Below are positions 21,599-32,224 of a DNA stretch of 64,000 bases, piece by piece. The first letter of the stretch is position 1. The number at the start of each line of letters is the position of its first letter. A program made the translations under genes and the position numbers. The stretch is from Stomorhina lunata (lineage: Eukaryota > Arthropoda > Insecta > Diptera > Rhiniidae), in contig OW121744.1 in the NCBI GenBank assembly GCA_933228675.1, positions 23,710,640 to 23,774,639 of the forward strand, given 5' to 3'. The notes beneath the pieces were generated by a model that saw only the letters and a program-made list of their open reading frames with translations, was not told the DNA's origin and did no database searches.

Positions 21599-21673
21599 GG
21601 TCTGGCCGGGGATCGAACTTGGGACCTCTGGTATGATGGAGGCAGATGACTAACCTGCTATACCACGGCGGCA
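21599..21673 (-). mobile_element. tRNA-derived (SINE-like) element or tRNA pseudogene
   Basis: On the minus strand the segment shows an exact Pol III A-box consensus, TGGTATAGCAGG (21654-21665), and a near-exact B-box, AGTTCGATCCC (21609-21619), about 35 bases apart as in a tRNA. A CCTC/GAGG pairing lies where an anticodon stem would be, but it encloses a 10-base loop rather than 7, and the T-stem pairs poorly, so it is not a functional tRNA. It is followed (toward lower coordinates) by an A-rich run, as in short SINEs or tRNA retropseudogenes. No target duplication was found with confidence. Confidence 0.6.
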
Positions 21674-21674
21674 T

Positions 21675-22235
21675 TAAAACTAGGGTCAAATGTCAACCGA
21701 TGTCATAAAATAAAGCTTATCGATTAATATTTGCAGAAGAATTTTCTAAGCAAATTAAGGAAAGTATTTTTGGATATCTTTGATTTCTTGAGAGTTTTAC
21801 AGAAGTTAGGGTCAAATATGAGCCGATACCAACAAAAATTGTGCAGCTCTTAAAAAAATAACCCGTAAATGTCGAATTTGGTGCCGAAAATGTTTGCGAC
21901 ACTTGTCTTTTCTACTTAAGGGTTTAAATTGGACTTCACAATTAAAATTTTCAAAATTATACTGAAGCTTAATTGTGAATAAAATGAAAAGTTGTTGAAC
22001 GATTTTAAAGGAATATAGGTCGTTTAGTGTAGGACCTATTAGCCAATAGTTTGACATAACAAAATAATAAAACTTTTTGTCAGCTTAAACATTTTTATGA
22101 ATTAAAAAAAAATTAAAATTTTTATTATAAAAAAAGTATAAAGACTCTAGTTTTTGCCAATATTTTTAAAACTGTTGATGAGATTAAAAAATCTCTTTTG
22201 TCAAATTCCGGATTTTTATTTCAAATGAAGAGGAC
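21675..22235 (+). other. AT-rich spacer with family A-like phrases
   Basis: The phrases CTAGGGTCAAATGTCAACCG (about 21681) and GTTAGGGTCAAATATGAGCC (about 21804) match the internal motif of family A at 128-bp spacing, so the first 250 bases look like a decayed family A interior. The rest is unremarkable. Confidence 0.5.
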
Positions 22236-22239
22236 AAAC

Positions 22240-22475
22240 TCTTCTTGGAAAATTTTTCTAAAATTGACTATTTATAGGAGTTTTTTTTTTCGAAAATTTA
22301 CTATTTATTATTATATTTTTTTTATGGATATTTTTCAAAAATTTACTATTTATAGGAAATTTTTCAAAAATTTACCTTTTATAGGAATTTTTTTCGAAAA
22401 TTTACTATTTATTGGAAATTTTTCTAAAATTTACTATTTATTGGAAATTTTTCTAAAATTTACTATTTATAGAAA
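22240..22475 (+). repeat. Short 28-30-bp array (TTTATAGGAAATTTTTC type)
   Basis: About eight monomers of AAATTTACTATTTATAGG plus AAATTTTTC. The unit is clearly the same family as the big 31-bp array at 59.6-61.4 kb (TTTATAGGAAATTTTTCAAA is shared), although it lies 37 kb away and is two bases shorter. Confidence 0.85.
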
Positions 22476-23215
22476 CTCGGTCAAATGTGACTGTTTAGTG
22501 TCATTTCGGGTCAGATCGGTATTTTTTTTTTTTTTTTTTTGATTAATTTTAGAATTCCAATCAAGGTCCATAAAATGACTTAAAATATCGTAGATACAAT
22601 AACATTAATTGAATATATTATATTACAAAAACAATTATGGTATTATCATTTTATCATTTTTTTTTAAGTTTCCTAAATTTTGTTACCCAGTGTCATTATT
22701 TTCTCGCCTTCCTTTTATTTCAAATATTTGCAATTTATTTTAGTGCGTTTTTTAATATTTCTTTTTTAAAAAAATTTTCCTGCTTTTCGTTTAGATTTTT
22801 ATATATTTTTTTACTTTTTGTTTTTATCCGCTTTTTCTTTTGGTATTTTGTTTTGTTCTATATTTAATGTCATTTTTTGTTTGTTTTTTTTTTATTTTTT
22901 GACTTTTTAAAATTCTTTTGTTTGTATTTTATTTTGATATTTCTCTTTAGATCTGCAGTGAGATTTTTTTGTTGTTGTATTATTTCTTTTTTATTATTGC
23001 AAAAAAAAAATACAAAAAATTTAACATTGACACACTTTTTCGTGGCTATTTATGGCACAATTTTCCGATTTTTGTTCTTTATATAAAATAATATTTGCAA
23101 TTTTGCTGTGTAAATATTTTAGCAAAAATTTTGTTATTAATGGAAATTTTTACCAAGAAATAGAGAAATAATGAAAAGCTGATTTAGCTACATTTTTTTT
23201 TTACTAAAATTGGAG
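22476..23215. other. T-rich low-complexity segment
   Basis: Contains a poly-T run of about 18 at 22522-22539 and a broadly T-rich plus strand (about 22640-23100). The open frames over this stretch translate to Phe/Leu-rich strings only because of the T bias. No gene is seen. Confidence 0.6.
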
Positions 23216-24130
23216 TTATGATGAAATTCTTGAAGCCCCTTTTGGGTTTTAGAAAACGATTTCTTAGTATTTCGCAAGAATGGAATGTCTAGATTATTTG
23301 TTTAAAGGGAATCATTGAAATCGGTTTATAAATTACAGAGATATAAGCAATAAAGCTTAGACACAATAAGTCTGTGAGGTTGTTGTCTTGGGTAAGTAGT
23401 AGCTATAAATCAAAGTTACGATGAAATTCTTGAAGCCCCTTTAAAATTTTAGAAAACGATTTTCATTGAAATCGATTCATAAATTACCGAGATATAAGCA
23501 ATAAAGCTTAGACACAATAAGTCTGTGAGGTTGCTTTCTTGGGTAAGTAGTAGCTACAGAGAAATAATGAAAAGCTAAGATAAAGTTAAGATAAAATTTT
23601 TGAAGCCCCTTTGGAAGCCCAAATTGGAGTTATGATGAAATTCTTGAAGCCCCTTTTGAGTTTTAGAAAATGATTTCTTAGTATTTCGCAAGAATGGAAT
23701 GTCTAGATTTTTTGTTAAAAGGGAATCATTGAAATCGATTCATAAATTACAGAGATATAAGCAATAAAGCTTAGCTTAGAGGTTGCTTTCTTGGGTAAGT
23801 AGTAGCTATAAATCAAAGTTACGATGAAATTCTTGAAGCCCTTTTAAAATTTTAGAAAACGATTTTTTAGTATTTAAGGGAATCATTGAAATCGATTCAT
23901 AAATTACCGAGATATAAGCAATAAAGCTTAGACACAATAAGTCTGTGAGGTTGTTTTCTCGGGTAAGTAGTAGCTACAAAGAAAAGCTAAGATAAAGTTA
24001 AGATGAAATTTTTGAAGTCCCTTTTAGGTTTTAGAAAACGATTTTTTAGTGTACGTCAGATAAGAATGTCTAGATCTTTTGTTCTAAGGGAATTAATGAA
24101 ATCGGTTCATAAATTACAGAGATATAAGCA
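23215..24130 (+). repeat. Satellite with ~180-210-bp monomers (GAAGCCCC type)
   Basis: The phrase GATGAAATTCTTGAAGCCCC or a close variant starts at about 23220, 23421, 23634, 23823 and 24003, giving irregular spacings of roughly 180 to 213 bp. A partial extra start lies near 23597. Shared elements are a GAAATCGGTTCATAAATTAC phrase and GTCTTGGGTAAGTAGTAGCT. Both have clear counterparts in the 155-bp satellite at 44.5-47.3 kb, so the two belong to one superfamily. Confidence 0.88.
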
Positions 24131-25965
24131 ATAGGGTAGAGCGAAAAACAAATTTGATTGAAATTTGATACGATTGGGTTAAAAATCGATGCTCTATGTC
24201 CTAAGAAGCTAAGAAAAAAAATTGTCTTTAAGTCAATGTCCTAAGGTGGCACACATGAATGACATTTATTTCTAGGACCCATTTGTATGGGAAAAAAATG
24301 GGACTTTTTTAGGTTTTTGGGGAATTTTAACCAATAAAGATATGTTTTTGGCAAAATTAGTAATTGAAAGTAGAAGACAACTAAATCAGCTTTGATTCGA
24401 GTTATAAAAACTAAAAATCCATGTTGTAGTTTCTAAGTTATAGCAATTTGCGCAAGAAAATTCGTGTCCTTTTCACATGCCTAAGGATATGCAGCAAAAA
24501 AAATTTTTTTAGCTTACAGAAATTACAAAGTAAGACTTTCCTTATCATCTATAGACTTATAAGTACTAAATAGTTTAAATTCATTAAAATATAACTAAAT
24601 TTACATAGTCTTTTTTATACTGGAAAATGGTACTTTTTTTAAGGGCCGTTTCAAAACTCACTTTTTAAGTTTTAGAAAATTTTGTTAAATAAATATTTAA
24701 AATTTCAAAATTTTTCATCGGCATGTTAAAATAGACAGATGTGGTAATAAAATCCAAAAAAGCTCAGTTTGATATCTCATATGGTTTCGCCGTACCTGTG
24801 ACTTGAAATCATAAAATTTCGCGAATAAGTGAATTGTTGGACATTTTTAAGTAGATGCATAGTAAATTGTATTTAAGTTTTCTTTTGATAAAGCTAATAC
24901 TGAATTTTGTTGCCCAGTCACTGAGGAATGTCCACTAGAACTTTCTTCGATATTAGGTGAGCTTAACCCTTTTTTTCATCGGGGTCAAAGGTCAAAATTT
25001 TAATTTTTAGTGGCAAAAATACGAAATGTTATAAATTTAGATTAAATTTAGAATTTCGATCTAAGTTAATAAAAATATTTATTTTTAAGAATGGTTATAT
25101 TGTTTTATTAAAAATATTTTATTTAACCCTTAACAGACATGGGGACTAAAATGACCCAAAATTTTTTTTCGAAAATTTATGAGGGGAAACCCCCAAAATT
25201 GTTTTACAGCTTTTTAAAAAAAAGTATCGAATATATCCATTAAAACTAACATGATAAAAAAATATTTGTTGCACCATTTCTTATTCATAACACCCCTTAT
25301 TTAAGATTACAAATGTCTTTTTTTTAGCTTAATCTCTACCGTAGGGCCAACATTTTCCAAAGATAAATTTTCTTCAAACTTATCACTCCTAGTTTTTTTA
25401 GATTTCTTAAAACTTCTGCTTAATCCATATAAAAAGTCTTCAACAATTTCAAGAAAAAAAAAATACAAGAAGAAAAAAACTTAAAACTTTAAGTTTCCTT
25501 TTCCAATCAAAAACTTGGGATATACAAAAAATATTTATTTAATAAAAAAGTTTAGATTTAGTTTTTTTTTTTCTTTTTATTTAAAAAAATGCATAAGTTA
25601 AAGTTTTTTTCCCCCAACTTTATAGTTAGCTCTTATTACGCTTATCAAAATCAAACCGAAAAAGGAAACGAATTTCAAGTCCCATTTGTTATAATTGAAA
25701 CCCTTTTTTGTTTTGTTGAACGAATAGAAACAAATGGGGGGAAGAAATCGATAAATCCTTATGGGAATTTTATCAATACCAAATAAAATTATGTAAATTT
25801 TTATGCATAAAAAAAATATTTGTTTTAGTTTTAAAGAAAAATAATAATTTATTTGAATAAATGACGAGCAAAAAATTTGTTTTATGCAAAAATAACTAAA
25901 AAGGTAAATGAAGGATTTAGACAGAAAGAAGATATTAAAACAAAAATCTAATTCAAATAAAACAC
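24131..25965. other. Low-copy AT-rich sequence, unclassified
   Basis: The first 350 bases continue the tone of the previous satellite without tandem structure. Phrases such as GGGACTTTTTTAGGTTTTTG and ATGCCTAAGGATATGCAGC suggest an old interspersed repeat, but there is no second copy in the window. A short open frame at 25589-25786 has no recognisable domain. Confidence 0.5.
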
Positions 25966-26240
25966 AAGTAAGAAAATCTATATATAGACGGTCAGGCTCG
26001 GCAATATGATACCCTTGATACCAAGTTTTCCTTAAGACAATGTATGTCCATTTTTTTTTATTTCAAGATTTTAGTAGTTTTGTCATTTCCGGCTGAGGAC
26101 CTAATATGGGAGCTAGGGTCAATTGTAGATCGATTGTTACCAAATTTCGGTTATCGGTTTATATTTGCAAAATAATTATCTGTACAAAGTTTTAGTAATA
26201 AAATGCAAATACCTTTAGATTTACAAGCTTTTTTGTGCTT
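25966..26240 (+). mobile_element. Dispersed repeat family A, 5' fragment
   Basis: Begins ACAAGTAAGAAAAT and carries the GCAATATGATACCCTTGATA counterpart of the family A terminus. It then has the ATTTCCGGCTGAGGACC and GGGAGCTAGGGTCAATTGTAG internal phrases. It stops where the following 30-bp array begins, so about two thirds of the element is missing. Confidence 0.7.
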
Positions 26241-26244
26241 TTCT

Positions 26245-27660
26245 GAGTATTTTTCTATTGAAACATTTTTCTATAAAAAATTTTTTTATCAAAAATTTTT
26301 CTATAAAAAATTTTTTTACCAAAAATTTTTCTATAGAAAATTTTTTTACCCAAAATTTTTCTATAGAAAATTTTTTACCAAAAATTTTTCTATAGAAAAT
26401 TTTTTTACCAAAAATTTTTCTATAGAAAATTTTTTTACCAAAAATTTTTCTATAGAAAATTTTTTTACCAAAAATTTTCCTATGGAAAATTTTTTTACCA
26501 AAAATTTTTCTATGGAAAATTTTTTACCAAAAATTTTTCTATAGAAATTTTTTTTACCAAAAATTTTCTATAGAAAGTTTTTCTATAATTTTTTTTTTTT
26601 TAGAATATTTTTATATTAGAAATTATTTTCGATAAAAAAATTTTCTATACAAATATTCTATAAAAATTTTTTTTTATTGAAAATATTTTTATAAAAATTT
26701 CTTATTTTTTATCAAAAATTTTTCTATGGAAAATATTTTTATCAAAAATTTTCTATGGAAACATTTTTGATAAAAAAATTTTCTATAGAAAAATTTTTGG
26801 TAAAAAAATTTTCTATATAAAAATTTTTGGTAAAAAAAATTTTCTATAAAAAATTTTTCTATGGAAAATTTTTTTATCAAAAATTTTTCCATAGAAAATT
26901 TTTTTTATCAAAAATTTTTCTATAGAAAATTTTTTTTTATCAAAAATTTTTCTATAGAAAATTTTTTCAAAAAATAACAAAATAGTCGGGATGTAAATAT
27001 TATTCAAAAAGAAGAGTATTCGCATTTTTTTATTAAAAATATTTTTATACAAAATTTTTTTATTGAAAATCTCTCCATACGAAATTTTTTATTTAAATTT
27101 TTTTTTATAAAAAACTTTTCTTATCAAAAATTTTTCTATAGAAAATTTTTTTATCAAAAATTTTCTAAAGAAAATTTTTTTATCAAAAATTTTCTAAAGA
27201 AAATTTTTTTACAAAAAATTTGTCTATATAATATTTTTTATCAAAAATTTTTCTATACAAAATTTTTTTATCAACAATTTTTTTATAAAAAATTTTTCTA
27301 TACAAAATTTTTTTATAAAAAATTTTTTTATAGAAAATTTTTTTATCAAATTTTTTTATCAACAAATTTTCTATAGAAAAATTTTATTTTATCATATAGA
27401 AAATTTTTGATCAAAAATTCTTCTATAGAATTTTTTTTTTTAAATTTTTCTATAAAAAAATTTTCTATAGGAAATTTTTTATCAAAAATTTTTCTATAGG
27501 AAATTTTTTTATCAAAAATTTTTCTATAGGAAATTTTTTTATCAAAAATTTTTCTATAGAAAATTTTTTATCAAAAAATATTCTATAGGAAGTTTTTTTT
27601 TATCAAAAAATTTTCTATAGGAAGTTTTTTTTTATCAAAAAAAAAAAATTTCATCAAAAA
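26245..27660 (+). repeat. 30-bp A/T minisatellite array (ATCAAA/CTATAG type)
   Basis: About 45 monomers. The first block (26290-26570) uses TTTTTTTACCAAAAA, the rest TTTTTTTATCAAAAA. Around 26600-26850 the order is disturbed and a few monomers appear inverted (TTTTTGATAAAAAAATTTTC and TTTTTGGTAAAAAAATTTTC), after which the original orientation resumes. This implies local inversion or strand-switching during array growth. The open frame 26203-26544 is the repeat artefact. Confidence 0.93.
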
Positions 27661-27990
27661 TTTTGCTTTCATTAATGATTGTGATATTTACGAAAATTAC
27701 AAAAAGTCATCGGCTTCTGGTGACACACGCCTGCTTTCTGCAGAAGTATCTCAAGATGTTACATTTCAGATTTTCTAGAGGAATGTAATGACATCACGAG
27801 TGTCGGCCTTCAAAGTCTTAATTGTCTCTGTATTGTCGGCATAACACGAGTCTTTGACTGGGCCCCACAAAAAATAGTCCAACGGTGTCAAATCACAGCT
27901 TCTTGGTGGCCAACTGTTATCACTATTTCGGCTATGTAAATGATCATCAAACGTTTGATGGAATAAATCGACTGCTTAAACGCTAACCGA
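27660..27990 (-). pseudogene. Mariner-like transposase C-terminal fragment (minus strand)
   Basis: Reading the minus strand from about 27975 gives AVDLFHQTFDDHLHSRNSD, then WPPRSCDLTPLDYFLWGPVK and DSCYADNTETIKTLKADTRD, ending at a TAG at 27775-27777. WPPRSCDLTPLDYFLWG is the block holding the third catalytic acidic residue in Tc1/mariner-superfamily (IS630-related) transposases of insects. Downstream (27660-27774) another frame gives CHQKPMTFCNFRKYHNH and a stop, a string also found at 59.1 kb, so this is probably the original C-terminus after a frameshift. Upstream of about 27980 the frame is closed by a stop and the catalytic core is deleted. Dead copy. Confidence 0.82.
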
Positions 27991-29235
27991 TAAATTTCGT
28001 ACAGTGGACCCACGCGAGATATTGTTTTCGATTTATATAAAAAACATTTTCCATTAATTTTAAAAATTTCCAAAGAACATGATTGAGCATGATAGGGTTA
28101 CATAAATTGGCTTAAAATAAATACTTGTTATTGGGTTAGGGAAAAGCGTTATTGTATACATGCATACGCACAAACATATATAAAATACAGACAATTCGGT
28201 CAGACTAAAGAAAATGCAGTCAAAGTCCGACGACTGATTGTCCAAAATACTTATACAGACAAACTCTCATAAGGTATGAGAAACCATAAAAATGGCAAAT
28301 TAACCGAAACGAAATAGTAATACAAAAAAGAACAATACATAATCCAATACCCCTGATTCCATCGATACTAACAGCAAAAACAATCAATGAAGCTCAAAAG
28401 ACAACTATAATTCTCTGACTAAATGTTATGTAAAAGCCCCCTTCTTCAGTTTAAAATAAGCCCTTTTTTTTGTAGCTAAAATATAACTATTCACGAGGAA
28501 TAGGGACAGGGTTGCTAACTAAGGCCATTTGAGCATTCTTGTAGTTTGGTTTTGGTTATAAATAATATTTCCCATTCCCTAAAACACTCACATTAAAGGT
28601 ATTCAATTTTGCACTTTTGAACATTTCAAAAGTGCAAAATTGCAAAGTTTTCTTTTCAAATACATTGAAGACAAATTCTTAAAAAAAATGTATAATTTTT
28701 TGCATTTTATAAGAACTTAAAAAATGTTTGCAAAACTAAAATCCCTTTAACGCGAATACCCTTATTGCTTGCCGTTTGGGCACGCATTGCAAAATAATGA
28801 TGACAAAAACCTTATTTTTTGCTTTTGGCTTCCCTTGGGGATACAAATACTTTGGAAACTAATGTACGAGTATGTGCGGATGTAGTCGGTAGTGGATCGA
28901 TGTTTTTGGTTTTGTATTTGTGGGAAATTATCTTTTCCATCACTAAGTTTTTGTCATACTATAGGATTATGATTTATTTAATAATGATAAAAGTTTATGC
29001 AAGAAAGAGAACTTATACATACATTTTCTTAAAAGAATTGATTCTTATATTGACGAAATGATTTTTCAAAGAGAAATGTTCGGTTTTAAAGAAAAATTTC
29101 TAGTCAAATATAAAGGCACAAAAGTAATAAATTTTCAAAACTTGAACAAAAATTGATTCAAAATCGTTATGTTTTGAAAAAAGGTCAAAGAATAATATGA
29201 TATTATAATATCCTACTTAAATAATAGTATAAATT
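27991..29235. other. Low-copy AT-rich spacer
   Basis: No gene is seen. Sequence complexity is higher than elsewhere around 28290-28560. It contains the short perfect hairpin annotated separately. A T-rich open frame at 28819-29061 has no recognisable domain. Confidence 0.5.
28604..28642. repeat. Perfect 18-bp inverted repeat with 3-base loop
   Basis: CAATTTTGCACTTTTGAA at 28604-28621 is the exact complement of TTCAAAAGTGCAAAATTG at 28625-28642, separated by CAT. It is not part of a tandem array, and the downstream strand has no T-run that would make it a terminator. It is either a foldback remnant or a cruciform-prone site. Confidence 0.9.
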
Positions 29236-29239
29236 AAAA

Positions 29240-31115
29240 GCGTCATTACCCTGACTCATTTTGAACTATTAAATTCTCAAAACAGTTGAGCTGAAAAACA
29301 AAATTGATTCAAAATAGTTTAACATTGAAAATAGCATAATTCTTTAAAAATAATCGTCTTAAAAAAAAAAAAAAAAAATGAAATACCTTGTGTAAGTGTC
29401 ATTACCCTGGCTCATTTTAAAGAAATCAATTTTTAAATTACAAAAACAGAATTTTGAAGTCACAAAATTTGACTTAAATAATTGCCCCTAACTTATGATT
29501 AAGAATTATTTCGCTAACTTTTTAAAGGCATACTTTCTCAAAAGATTAGAAGTATAAAAACGTCATTCCCCTGGCTCATATGTGACCTTCTTAAATGTAC
29601 ATCCCAAGTGTTTAAGCGACTTTTTTGACAAAAAATCATTGTCATTGTGTAAGCGTCATTACCCTGGATCATTTTGAAAAAATCAAATATTAAGTTACAA
29701 AAACAGAATTTTTTAAGTCACAAATTTTGACTTACAAAATTGCCCCTAACTTTTGATTAAGAATCATTTCGCTAATTTTTTAAAGTCATAATTTCTCAAA
29801 AGATTAGAAGTAAAAAAGCGTCATTCCCCTGGCTCATTTGTGTACTTCTTAAATGTACATTCCAAGTGTTTAAGCGACTTAAAAAAAAACATTCCCCTGT
29901 CTTATTTTAAAAAACCAAATTCTCAAAAGATTGTGTTACTAAACAAAATTGATTCGAACTTTCAAAAACAAATTTTCGATTTTTCAGTTTATAAACGTCA
30001 TTCCCCATATTAAAACAAATATAGTAAAAAAAAGGTTTCAAAAATTTGATTGAGATTATTTTTTTACATTATTTGTTGACTTGGATAAAATGATCATTCC
30101 CCTGTACAATTGTTAAATGTTTGATGAACGCTTAATTACCTGAAATTGTGATGCCATTTGGCCTCCAAAAAGCTGGGATTTTTCATCGTTACATCGCTAA
30201 AGACAAGTATTATACCGACAAATAAGAGACAATTGAGAACCGTCATCGAAGACAAATTTTAATCCGGCAAACAAGAGACAATTGAGCATTTGAAGGTCAA
30301 CATTCGTGATGCCAATGCCGAGAAACGACCCCATAAACTAGAAAAAATATCGAAAATTGTTCCGATTAACTAGAGAGGCCAGCGCGGGAGTCATATGAAC
30401 AAAATAATATTATATTTCTCAGCAAATAAAAAAATTTGGCAAAGTTTTACAACGTCTTTTATTAAATCCTTTATTGCCAATCCTTTAATGGTCAACACTT
30501 TATGTTATATGATTTTTTGTCTCAAATTATTAGTCTTTACGCTAACTTACGTCATTCCCCTGCATTCGTGTTTCACTTTTTTTTATATTAGATAATTTAG
30601 TATTTTTTCAAGCTGATATTTTTTGAATATTTAAAATAGAATCTTATTACAATTCCAGTCTTCCAAACATTTTTCATAGGAAAACATAATTTCAATAAAA
30701 AGAAATCAGGCTGACCCTTTTGTCTCAAGTTATTAGTTTTTACACTTATTCACGTCATTCCCCTGTATAATTTTGTAATTTATTTTTCAAGCATATATTT
30801 TTTTGAATAATGAAAATAATCCAATATTTGATTTATATTTTTTTGTTAATGGTTCACGTTGAATTTTTGAAAGTACTTAACTGAGTATTGAGAAGTGTTT
30901 TGTAGATATTACTCATTCCCCTGGGTAAACATTACATAGACAAAATAAGGTCTTATATAATTTATTTGGACTGCAAGTATACATCATTTCCCTGTATAAT
31001 TTGATATTTATTACGATTTGAGATTAGATAATTTTGTTTAGCAATTAGTATTTTTACTACCGTCATTCCCCTGTCCTGTATTTTTAAAATTCAATAAATT
31101 CTATAATCATCAAAT
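29240..31115 (+). repeat. Degenerate satellite keyed on CGTCATTCCCCTG
   Basis: The GC-rich word CGTCATTCCCCTG or a one-to-three-base variant (ATTACCCTG, ATTTCCCTG) occurs at about 29241, 29398, 29561, 29654, 29819, 29890, 29994, 30091, 30550, 30753, 30913, 30984 and 31061, and again at 31597. Between the words the sequence is AT-rich and only loosely repeated. Two neighbouring blocks (about 29398-29650 and 29654-29885) are well aligned at about 256 to 258 bp, and another pair (30550 and 30753) at 203 bp. A transposase fragment interrupts the array at 30.12-30.41 kb. Confidence 0.8.
30120..30411 (+). pseudogene. Mariner-like transposase C-terminal fragment (plus strand)
   Basis: Plus-strand frames give FDERLIT, a stop, then NCDAIWPPKSWDFSSL, parallel to FDDHLHSRNSDNSWPPRSCD at 27.9 kb. 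They continue with AKDKYYTDK, a stop and ETIE, and later TIEHLKVNIRDANAEKRPHK, LEKISK and RGQRGSHMNKII. RP-H-LEK and RGSHM are C-terminal signatures of the same mariner-like family. The part from about 30190 to 30290 contains a direct duplication of about 56 bp (two copies ending in AAGAGACAATTGAG). At least three stops and several shifts make it non-functional. Confidence 0.78.
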
Positions 31116-31595
31116 AACATGATCAAATTTGTATATGCATATATAGAAGAAAATAATTTATAGAGTTTATACAATATATGGAAACTATATTAAACAATAC
31201 AAAATATGTAAATATAAAAAATTTCCATGGATTTAATAAACTCTAAAAAACACAAAATAATTTTATACAAAAAATGTGATAAATAAAGAACCGTTGGACC
31301 GATTTTGAGCAAACTTCGCATACCACCAACTAAATAGTCCGAACAAAGCCTAAACATTGGCTTTGGATAGTAGAGCCCGTTATTGAGTTATACGTTTTAA
31401 CGAAAAGTGGCATTAAGAAGAAGATTGGAAAATTTGTAAAAAATTTTAGTTACATTACATTTTTAAATTTAAACTTTTAAATGGCCCATCCAATACAAGT
31501 AGATGTTGATTCAAAATTGTTATAATATTAATAAACATTTGCAGACCATAACATGTATAGTTTAGAAGTTATACAACAATAAGCATTTTTACTTC
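31115..31595 (+). repeat. Dispersed repeat family C, copy 1
   Basis: Aligned with copies at 34712-35005, 35147-35440 and 35533-35990. Diagnostic phrases are ATAATTTATAGAGTTTATAC, AAAAATTTCCATGGATTT, AAGAACCGTTGGACCGATTT and AGAGCCCGTTATTGAGTTAT. The start is preceded by CATGATCAAAT, the same word at which family C interrupts family D. It is bracketed by a direct repeat of about 60 bp (31049-31108 and 31583-31642, offset 535 bp) containing the CATTCCCCTGTC word. Confidence 0.85.
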
Positions 31596-31642
31596 CCTCA
31601 TTCCCCTGTCTTGTATTTTTAAAATTCAATAAATTCTGTAAT

Positions 31643-32224
31643 TGAGTTTTTTTTATGTTATTTGATAATTTCAATACACATTTAGAAAAATATTCGATAT
31701 TTAGCCAAAGGCATGTATTCACTCTTTGTCTTCCCTGTTTCTAGAAATTCACAAAAATTTTATTAGTTCTTAGTTTTTTTCTTGTATGTCCAAACTCTTG
31801 ATTATACTTAATTCATCCATGCATAAAAAGATTCACGATTTAGACCACCACAAAGACTTCGTGTTCATCATCATCTTCATAATCATCTCCATTATATCTT
31901 CATTAAATAGTAAATTTCAATAAAGGGTCAGCAGGAAAAGAACAAAATGTCTTTTGGCTTAAATTCTTTTTAGGTACAGAAAAAGGCTACAGATGTTAAA
32001 ATAAATTCTATCATGTCACTTTTAGTTGCTACAATTTCCGAGAGATAAAGTAAAAACCTAAATCTTTTACACACGACTGACGAATTATATGGCAAGAAGC
32101 TAAGAATAGAAGGGGAGACTGATCAAAAAAAAAAACAAGCTTAGTTGACCTAGTGGAATGACAAAGCAGAGCCGTAAGAGAAAAAATTATTTTCAAAATC
32201 TAATTTTTTAGTAGAAAATTTATC
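31643..32224. other. Low-copy spacer, no gene seen
   Basis: AT-rich with a moderately complex stretch at about 31795-31900 (repeated CATC/TCATCATC words). No coding frame or element is recognised. Confidence 0.5.

Noticed and set aside
22637..23086. Two Phe-rich frames that look like membrane proteins
   Set aside because: They follow from the T-rich plus strand; no domain, no start context, low complexity.
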